Below are positions 58,247-64,000 of a stretch of 64,000 nt of DNA, piece after piece (position 1 is the first letter of the stretch; every line of letters begins with the position of its first letter). A program made the position numbers and the translations under genes. The stretch is from Sulfobacillus benefaciens. GTDB lineage: Bacteria; Bacillota; Sulfobacillia; Sulfobacillales; Sulfobacillaceae. The notes beneath the pieces are model-generated. The model searched no databases. It worked only from the letters and a program-made list of their open reading frames with translations, and was not told the origin of the DNA. The stretch is from assembly GCA_003023725.1 (NCBI GenBank), contig PXYT01000009.1, positions 17,444-81,443 of the forward strand. The letters are read 5' to 3'.

Positions 58247-58668
58247 GGCGGCTGTGGCAATTTTCACAATTTGTTTCGGTAGGACTGGGTAATGCGTTTA
58301 TCGACCTGCTGGTTTTTAACGGGTTATACTGGCTTTTTCCTACACGGGATGTGGACCAGCTGGTGGTCTATAATACCGTGGCAGTGATGGCGGCTATTTC
58401 CAACAGCTACATTTGGAATACCCGGTGGACCTTTCGCAAAAATGTGCACCAACACGGAAAGGAGGCCATACGCCAACGGACTTTATTTGTGATCCAGTCG
58501 CTAATTAACATTGTCGTTAATGATTTGATTTTGTGGCTGATTGCTCCGCTTGTGTTGCAGGTGCATATGATCCCCCACGTGATGGCGAACAACATTGCGA
58601 AACTCGCCGCAATGTTTTTGGCTTCACTGACGAGCTTTATCATGATGAAACTTGTCGTATTTACGTAA
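58243..58668 (+). CDS. GtrA-like membrane protein
   Basis: This 141-residue protein has four hydrophobic helices and the GtrA signatures FVSVGLGNAFIDLLVFNGLY and AISNSYIWNTRWTF. GtrA proteins help move lipid-linked sugars across the membrane. Overlap with the glycosyltransferase gene suggests that they act in the same glycolipid or cell-wall pathway. Confidence 0.88.
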   Translation: MRRLWQFSQFVSVGLGNAFIDLLVFNGLYWLFPTRDVDQLVVYNTVAVMAAISNSYIWNTRWTFRKNVHQHGKEAIRQRTLFVIQSLINIVVNDLILWLIAPLVLQVHMIPHVMANNIAKLAAMFLASLTSFIMMKLVVFT

Positions 58669-58920
58669 TATTATGCATCCAATTTGTTACTTTTTTTTCC
58701 CAGCGCAAACCCAGCAAAGGTGAGTAAGGGGCATTTTTCTCCCGTTTTCGCGTGCTTGCATCATCCTTCCCGCGGAGTCCGTACTAAAAATTGGAATGGT
58801 ATCGTAATCCTGAATAAATATTGGCATGGAAGGTCCATCAGGATGATGGATGAGTGACATGAATCGACACCTCGCAATATGCTCACTGACAGCCTGTCCA
58901 ATCTCTCCTACACTGACCCC

Positions 58921-59036
58921 AGCCAAGTTGTCGACCTGTCGACAACCGGGGGACCCAATTCTGGGGTGAATCGGCAGTTTGTGCCGACGGGGACACTCTC
59001 CAAACCGAACCCGACAGCTAACTCCGGAGGCAAAAT
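58921..59036 (+). promoter_or_regulatory. Cyclic di-AMP riboswitch (ydaO/yuaA type)
   Basis: The segment has the most conserved blocks of the ydaO aptamer: GGGGGACCCAATTCTGGGGT followed by GAATC, a GGC...GCC stem, ACGGGGACACTCTC, then CCGAACCCGACAGCTAACTC and CGGAGGCAA. An inverted repeat TTGTCGAC/GTCGACAA lies at the 5' side. It ends about 20 bp before the start codon, with the ribosome site GGGGAG next to its last stem. In the family, c-di-AMP binding turns off expression of cell-wall and osmotic genes. The 5' boundary is approximate. Confidence 0.9.
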
Positions 59037-59057
59037 TATTCAAGGGGAGATTGATGA

Positions 59058-60188
59058 ATGCATTATCGTTTTCTGACGGGAACTCTGATAACAGGAGCGA
59101 CCACGGTGTTAAGCTTAGCGGTTTCGACTTCAGCTAATGCCGCTTCGATTCCACAGACCACACGGGTTTTAGCCAGCCAGTATCCCGTGATGAATCAAAT
59201 TCTCCAACAAGGCAGTGAGGGCCATTGGGTGGCGACACTGCAAGCCGATTTATATCAATTGGGATATCACGGTGTGGGGAAGGATGACGGGATTTTTGGC
59301 CCCAAAACTCTGGCCGCTTTGAAGGCTTTTCAACAGCAAAACGGGTTTCAGCCTACTGGTGTAACCAGCGCTCCACTATGGCAGGATATTCTTGCTGGGT
59401 TTAATCTGACACCTCGCTACACAGGACCGATGACTCTTGCCGTGAACGTTCCTGCCGTGCCCGCCATGTCCCACCCGGCGTTGTTTCAACGCCTGCATCC
59501 AGGGTCTCGGGGGCACTGGGTCGCAACACTACAGGAAGACTTGCGTTTGCTGGGGTACTCACAAGGGAGCTCTGATAACGGGGTTTTTAACCAGGGGACT
59601 CTTGATGCCGTTGAGGAATTTCAAAAGGCCCACGGGCTTTCCGTATCCGCAGAGAGCACATATGCTACCTGGAAACTCATTCTCACCGATCTGGGGGTAT
59701 TAGGACCCCACACGAAGTTGTCGGGAACTGGATCGATGACAACCGCAACCCAGGAGGCAAACGAGACGGATGCATCCAGCAATCCCTCTGCATCTCCATC
59801 GGGTTCTCTGGCACAGGCTTCCGTCACGCCCTCGGGGAATACTAAAACCATTGACGGTCGTCCGGTCATCGCGGTTTATCACATGCAGGCTACTGCCTAC
59901 GGCCCCAGTTTGCAAGACAATTACCCCTATGGGCCAGTCGATGCTTTTGGCCAGCCGTTGAAACCCGGAATGGTCGCGGTTGATCCTTCGCTCATTCCCC
60001 TAAAGTCTTATGTTTACGTAAAGGGCTATACGGATACCCATTTGCCGTCCGGGGGGTTTCTGGGACGAGCCATGGATACGGGAGGAGCGATTAAGGGACA
60101 CCGCGTCGACATCTTCATGAATGCCAATTCTCAAACGGTTTCAAATTTCGGTATCGAGCCCGTAACGGTTTATGTGTTGGGGAAATAA
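59058..60188 (+). CDS. Secreted peptidoglycan-binding protein with 3D domain
   Basis: This 376-residue protein has a signal peptide (residues 1-29, cut near SANAA). Two PG_binding_1 repeats follow (GSEGHWVATLQADLYQLGYH and GSRGHWVATLQEDLRLLGYS), then a Ser/Thr-rich linker. The C-terminal 3D domain (about residues 270-376) ends with the catalytic aspartates in GRAMDTGGAIKGHRVDIFM. 3D domains resemble MltA lytic transglycosylases. It is controlled by the upstream c-di-AMP riboswitch, which ties cell-wall cleavage to turgor signalling. Confidence 0.92.
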   Translation: MHYRFLTGTLITGATTVLSLAVSTSANAASIPQTTRVLASQYPVMNQILQQGSEGHWVATLQADLYQLGYHGVGKDDGIFGPKTLAALKAFQQQNGFQPTGVTSAPLWQDILAGFNLTPRYTGPMTLAVNVPAVPAMSHPALFQRLHPGSRGHWVATLQEDLRLLGYSQGSSDNGVFNQGTLDAVEEFQKAHGLSVSAESTYATWKLILTDLGVLGPHTKLSGTGSMTTATQEANETDASSNPSASPSGSLAQASVTPSGNTKTIDGRPVIAVYHMQATAYGPSLQDNYPYGPVDAFGQPLKPGMVAVDPSLIPLKSYVYVKGYTDTHLPSGGFLGRAMDTGGAIKGHRVDIFMNANSQTVSNFGIEPVTVYVLGK

Positions 60189-60203
60189 GCGTTCTAACCG
60201 ATC

Positions 60204-60244
60204 AAACATGAGAGCAATGAGGACTGTGCTCTCATGTTTTGTAT
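60204..60244 (+). terminator. Rho-independent terminator
   Basis: AAACATGAGAGCA and TGCTCTCATGTTT form a perfect 13-bp stem around TGAGGACTG-type loop sequence, followed by TGTATT, 16 bp after the 3D-domain gene. Confidence 0.88.
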
Positions 60245-60312
60245 TGGTACGCCATTTCCCAGTCAAGCCATGATCATCCAGGAAGGATTTTCCGTAAATT
60301 TCTCGAAGTTAT

Positions 60313-60318
60313 TATAAT
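60313..60318 (+). promoter_or_regulatory. Possible promoter -10 (TATAAT)
   Basis: TATAAT lies 15 bp before the Mpo1-like start and directly next to its AGGTG ribosome site, so the leader would be very short. A weak TTCCGT is 17 bp upstream. Confidence 0.45.
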
Positions 60319-60332
60319 GAGGTGAAAAAACG

Positions 60333-60671
60333 ATGAGAATACGTTCATTCGAGGACTTCTGGCCGTATTATCTTTCTCTGCACCGCAGGGCGCAAACCCG
60401 ACTGCTGCATTTTGTCGGCAGCGGCATCGCCTTGATTGCAATATTGGTGGCCATTTTGACCCTGAATGCCTGGTATTTTGCAGTCGCTATAGTGTCTGGA
60501 TATGGGTTGGCTTGGTACGGACATGCTTTTATCGAAAGGAATCGTCCGGCCACCTGGCGTTTTCCCGTGTATTCCTTGGCGGCCGACCTTCTGTTGTTCT
60601 GGGTTATGCTGACGCGCGGTTTTACGTTTGAGGACCCATCATTGCCCCGCAATCCCCTAAAGGGCAAATGA
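60333..60671 (+). CDS. Mpo1-like (DUF962) membrane protein
   Basis: This 112-residue protein starts with FEDFWPYYLSLHRRAQTRLLHFVGS and has GYGLAWYGHAFIERNRPATW, which carries the conserved histidines of the DUF962 family. Three to four hydrophobic helices are visible. The yeast homologue Mpo1 is an iron-dependent dioxygenase of 2-hydroxy fatty acids; the bacterial role is not established. AATGAGGTG precedes the ATG. Confidence 0.87.
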   Translation: MRIRSFEDFWPYYLSLHRRAQTRLLHFVGSGIALIAILVAILTLNAWYFAVAIVSGYGLAWYGHAFIERNRPATWRFPVYSLAADLLLFWVMLTRGFTFEDPSLPRNPLKGK

Positions 60672-60751
60672 ATTCACCAGGGTATGCTTGTCGTGAGTAA
60701 CATAGTCCGACCCTCTCGCCGATATATATAGGGGAAGAGGAGGCGAGGACA

Positions 60752-61258
60752 ATGTCATGGAAGCCACGCTTTGCGCAGGCTCTAGCCCTGATAATGATGC
60801 TGGCGGTAGGTTTAACGGGCTGCGGAACCCGAAACTCCATTGGAAATATGCCTCTGACTGTGCGCAAGGTCGTTAATTCTTCCACCTTGACCGGGCAAAA
60901 TATCGGGACCAACATTTTGCAGGTGACAGGAAACGGCAGTTACATCGGAAGCGGCCAGATACCGGGCTACTATACCTATGGCCCGGCGTATTATAACGGA
61001 TCCGACGCCTATTATGTCACGCTGGAAGTTCCTATCAATGTGGCGGGGGTCGAGAAAAGACTCCACTATATGCCCCATCTCATTGCATCGACAACGCTTC
61101 CCGGACAAGTTTATATTTACCTCCCCCCTTTGCCCAATGAGGCGTATGATCGTTTATATTTCAATCCTGGGACTAGACTCGCGTCCTTTAACTTTAAATT
61201 GTTGCCGACGGGACAGGTCCTGGATGTGTCGTGGGATGCGGTCATGGTAAACAGTTGA
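60752..61258 (+). CDS. Lipoprotein of unknown function
   Basis: This 168-residue protein has a lipoprotein signal (hydrophobic residues 8-21 with lipobox LTGC, Cys 24). The mature part is rich in Gly, Tyr and Asn with beta-strand character and no known domain. GGGGAAGAGGAGGCGAGG precedes the ATG. Confidence 0.75.
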   Translation: MSWKPRFAQALALIMMLAVGLTGCGTRNSIGNMPLTVRKVVNSSTLTGQNIGTNILQVTGNGSYIGSGQIPGYYTYGPAYYNGSDAYYVTLEVPINVAGVEKRLHYMPHLIASTTLPGQVYIYLPPLPNEAYDRLYFNPGTRLASFNFKLLPTGQVLDVSWDAVMVNS

Positions 61259-61336
61259 GTTTTTTCCCGCGCATTGCTTAAATATTTGATAGACAATCCT
61301 GAAGGGTATACGCTCAAGGGGTCAAGAGGAGAGGCG

Positions 61337-62494
61337 GTGAGCACGGCGCATCCATCAGACAATCATCCGGCGTGGGGGTTCAGCACCCAGGCCATACATC
61401 GGTCGAGATCGCCTTTAGACGGCTCGAGGGCGGCTACCATGCCGATTTATCAAACTAGTACATATACGCAACCTCTAGACGGCAGTGCTCAACAATATGA
61501 ATATGCGCGGGGCGATTCTCCCAACAGAGAGGCATTGGAAGACACGCTGGCATCTTTGGAGAAGGGCCGTTTTGCGGTGGCCTTCGGGTCCGGAATGGCA
61601 GCGTGCGATGCCATTTTACGCACTCTCCATCCTGGAGATCATGTCCTCGCGGGACAGGATTTGTACGGAGGAGTCTACCGCTTATTCGAGAAGGTCTATC
61701 GCCCCCAGGGGTACGATATTGACTACTGTAATTTTGACGACGGAACATGGATACGGCAAATTCGTCCTCAAACCCGTCTTGTGTGGCTGGAAACGCCAAC
61801 CAATCCACTGTTGATGGTCACTGATATTGAAGAGGTGGCTAAGCAAGCCCACTTACATCAACTTACGGTGGTTATCGACAATACGTTCGCATCCCCGTAT
61901 CTTCAAAATCCTCTCGTCTGGGGTGCCGATTTGGTTGTTCATTCCATGACAAAATATATTGCCGGTCATTCCGACGTTATTGGGGGTGCCGTCATCGGCA
62001 ACGATCAGAGCTGGCGCGATCAGTTAAAATTTCTCCGCAACGCGGCCGGACCTATTTTAAGCCCTTTTGACGCCTGGCTTATTCTTCGGGGTCTGAAGAC
62101 TTTGGCCCTGCGTATGGAGCAGCATAGCCGCAATGCAGAACATCTTGTGGAGTTTCTCGGAAATCATGCACGGGTGGAGCAGATCTATTATCCGTGGACG
62201 CAGCCAATAAGCCACAAACAAATGGGTGCCGGGGGCGGAATGATATCATTTGTCCTAAAGGACGGGACTACCGACCGCGTCTATAATGTTTTGCGGAATT
62301 TGCGCTTGTTTCAGGTGGCTGAAAGCCTGGGGGGAGTGGAATCCCTGGTCAGTCATCCCGCGACCATGACCCATAGCGCTGTGCCCGAAGAGGAGCGGAA
62401 TCAAAGAGGAATTGTGTCCGGGCTCGTCCGGCTGTCGGTTGGCATTGAGGAAGCTAAGGATCTGATTGCGGACTGGGAACAGGCCTTGTTATAG
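61337..62494 (+). CDS. Cys/Met-metabolism PLP enzyme, cystathionine lyase/synthase-like
   Basis: This 385-residue enzyme belongs to the family of cystathionine gamma-synthase, cystathionine gamma-lyase and methionine gamma-lyase. The GTG at 61337 has AGAGGAG 5 bases upstream; the frame extends 21 codons further without a site. The PLP lysine is in VVHSMTKYIAGHSD, and the phosphate- and ring-binding parts are FGSGMAACDA and WLETPTNP. YEYARGDSPNREALE replaces the usual Y-x-R-x-x-NPT motif. Which of the reactions it catalyses cannot be decided. Confidence 0.88.
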   Translation: MSTAHPSDNHPAWGFSTQAIHRSRSPLDGSRAATMPIYQTSTYTQPLDGSAQQYEYARGDSPNREALEDTLASLEKGRFAVAFGSGMAACDAILRTLHPGDHVLAGQDLYGGVYRLFEKVYRPQGYDIDYCNFDDGTWIRQIRPQTRLVWLETPTNPLLMVTDIEEVAKQAHLHQLTVVIDNTFASPYLQNPLVWGADLVVHSMTKYIAGHSDVIGGAVIGNDQSWRDQLKFLRNAAGPILSPFDAWLILRGLKTLALRMEQHSRNAEHLVEFLGNHARVEQIYYPWTQPISHKQMGAGGGMISFVLKDGTTDRVYNVLRNLRLFQVAESLGGVESLVSHPATMTHSAVPEEERNQRGIVSGLVRLSVGIEEAKDLIADWEQALL

Positions 62495-62617
62495 ATCGCA
62501 TAGCATAAATTCCGGTTCGGGAATGCGCGTATGAACGGTTTAATGATAGGCTGAGCTCTGAATAGCCGGGCGACAAGGCGATGTCAGGGAGCGAAGAGAT
62601 CATGGAGGTGAAACGAT

Positions 62618-64000
62618 ATGGCGGAGGTATGGATTGACGGCAAGCGCGTGGAGACGGCGAGGGGCTACCCCGTTTACAACAAGTATCGTCAAACGGTAAT
62701 CGGCGAGGCGGGGGAGGCGGATGCCAGCACGATCCGCTTAGCGGTAGATAGTGCGGAACGGGCAAAAATGGATCCTGTCAGTGTTCACGAACGCGCAAGG
62801 ATATTGGAACGTACGGCAGATCTTCTGGAAGAAGAGCTGGACATGTTGGCGCATCTCATCTCCCAGGAAGCCGGAAAACCTCTTAAGGACGCCCGAACCG
62901 AAGTCAGCCGGGGTCAACAGACTTTGCGGTACGCTGCCATCGCGGCCAGGACCTTGCATGGCGAAGAAATCCCGGTTAGAGGAAACCCCGGGTCGGAAAA
63001 CCGCTTGGCTTTAACTTTACGGAAACCTTACGGAACAATACTGGCTATTACTCCTTTTAATTTTCCTCTCAACTTGGTCTTGCACAAGGTTGCGCCCGCG
63101 ATCGCAGGGGGCAACGCGGTCATTTTAAAGCCAGCCCCCCAGACCCCCTTGATCGCCATGAAATTGGCAGAAATTATGGCAGAAGCCGGTTTGCCGGCGG
63201 GGTGGCTCAGCGTCTTGACAGGTTCCGGTCCGGAACTGGGGCGACAATTGGTGTCCCATCCCCGCATTCAACTGATTAGCTTCACTGGCTCCCAAAAAGT
63301 TGGGCAAGACATTCGCGAGCACGCGGGCCTCAAACCGGTTTTGCTGGAACTGGGCAACAATTCCGCCAACATTGTGCATGGCGATGCGGATCTGGACTTG
63401 GCCGCAAAAATCCTGGCGGCACGGGCTTTTGGGTACGCGGGACAAGTCTGTATTGCGGTCCAGCGGATTTATGTTCAGCGTCAGGTGTTCGGCGCTTTTC
63501 AGGATCGGCTGGTTCAGGCCTCCCAGGACCTTGTAGTCGGGGATCCGGAGGATCCCCATACGGATGTCGGACCGATGATTTCGGCTGATGCAGCCACCAG
63601 GGCTTGGTCATGGTACACGGAGGCCTTGGATCAAGGAGCAAAAGCCGTCCTTCAGGCGGAAAAAAACGGAGCCTTGCTCACGCCCGGAGTTTTGGTAGAC
63701 GTCGAACCTTCGATGCAAGTCATGGCTGAAGAAGTATTCGCTCCCTTAGCGGGACTGGTGCCATATGATGATATCGGCGAGGCTATTCAATGGGCTAATG
63801 ACAGCCGTTACGGTCTGCAGGCTGGTGTTTTTACCACGTCTTTGTCGGTAGCTATGAACTGTGCACAGAGGCTGGAGGTGGGTGGTGTCATCATCAACGA
63901 TTCCTCATCTTATCGTGCTGACAACATGCCCTACGGCGGGATTAAAGATTCAGGGCTGGGACGGGAAGGTCCGGAGCACGCGATTTTAGAGATGACGTAT
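62618..64000 (+). CDS. Aldehyde dehydrogenase, 3' end cut off
   Basis: This NAD(P)-dependent aldehyde dehydrogenase is open to the window end; 461 codons are visible of about 475. The start has GGAGGTGA 6 bases upstream. Motifs are ITPFNFPLNLVLHKVAPAIA, FTGSQKVGQ, LLELGNNSANIV (catalytic Glu; ELGGxxP is usual), GYAGQVCIAVQRIYV (catalytic Cys), EEVFAPL and GGIKDSGLGREG. It resembles lactaldehyde, succinate-semialdehyde and non-phosphorylating GAPDH types. The substrate is uncertain. Confidence 0.92.
   Translation, partial: MAEVWIDGKRVETARGYPVYNKYRQTVIGEAGEADASTIRLAVDSAERAKMDPVSVHERARILERTADLLEEELDMLAHLISQEAGKPLKDARTEVSRGQQTLRYAAIAARTLHGEEIPVRGNPGSENRLALTLRKPYGTILAITPFNFPLNLVLHKVAPAIAGGNAVILKPAPQTPLIAMKLAEIMAEAGLPAGWLSVLTGSGPELGRQLVSHPRIQLISFTGSQKVGQDIREHAGLKPVLLELGNNSANIVHGDADLDLAAKILAARAFGYAGQVCIAVQRIYVQRQVFGAFQDRLVQASQDLVVGDPEDPHTDVGPMISADAATRAWSWYTEALDQGAKAVLQAEKNGALLTPGVLVDVEPSMQVMAEEVFAPLAGLVPYDDIGEAIQWANDSRYGLQAGVFTTSLSVAMNCAQRLEVGGVIINDSSSYRADNMPYGGIKDSGLGREGPEHAILEMTY

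Noticed and set aside
58687..59043. 118-codon minus-strand frame in the spacer before the 3D-domain gene
   Set aside because: It lies antisense to the c-di-AMP riboswitch, whose conserved structure explains the sequence.
58879..59076. 65-codon plus-strand frame over the riboswitch
   Set aside because: The sequence matches the aptamer consensus, and the frame overlaps the start of the downstream gene.

Overview
The window looks like a chromosome segment of a Gram-positive, monoderm bacterium (Bacillota). The str, S10, spc and alpha ribosomal clusters are fused in the Bacillus/Clostridia order, start sites carry strong purine-rich Shine-Dalgarno sequences, GTG and TTG starts are frequent, and a CwlD-like amidase, YtxH, c-di-AMP signalling and an ECF transporter are present. 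Protein flavour and GC content suggest an acidophilic, thermophilic Sulfobacillus-like organism. That genus guess is inference; no database search was possible.

Layout. 1-25.9 kb: information-processing super-operon, rpoB (5' end cut off)-rpoC-L7Ae-rpsL-rpsG-fusA-tuf-S10/spc genes-secY-adk-map-infA-rpmJ-rpsM-rpsK-rpsD-rpoA-rplQ. 25.9-28.9 kb: ECF transporter module (ecfA1-ecfA2-ecfT) and truA. 28.9-36.7 kb: an accessory block (proline dehydrogenase, a MarR regulator with a five-gene efflux-type cluster, a methyltransferase, a C2H2-finger protein) that separates truA from its usual neighbours. 37.1-38.05 kb: rplM-rpsI with their own promoter. 38.05-39.3 kb: more than 1.2 kb with no convincing gene. 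39.3-47.2 kb: XRE-TPR regulator, amidase, arginase, M20 peptidase, ornithine carbamoyltransferase, Fur regulator, an ArsC/Spx-like protein with an in-frame UGA, and a ketopantoate reductase-like protein. 47.3-52.3 kb (minus strand): beta-lactamase-like protein, moeA-mobB-mobA, an EamA transporter and a SirB1-like protein. 52.7-55.1 kb: an encapsulin nanocompartment operon. 55.2-64 kb: Nudix hydrolase, small stress/membrane proteins, glycosyltransferase plus GtrA, a c-di-AMP riboswitch controlling a peptidoglycan-binding 3D-domain protein, an Mpo1-like protein, a lipoprotein, a Cys/Met PLP enzyme and an aldehyde dehydrogenase cut by the window end.

The strongest new candidate is at 45761-46114. 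An ArsC/Spx-family reading frame is intact except for one TGA, placed exactly where the family has the first cysteine of its CxxC motif. A SECIS-like hairpin follows at the right distance, so this is probably a selenoprotein (UxxC). It lies 5 bp after a fur-type gene whose start codon is preceded by a perfect inverted repeat. The second is the encapsulin operon: a tandem ferritin-like cargo ending in a TVGSLK-type targeting tail, a shell protein, and an unrecognised coiled-coil protein. The third is the c-di-AMP (ydaO-type) riboswitch. No rRNA, tRNA, CRISPR array or intact insertion sequence was seen.
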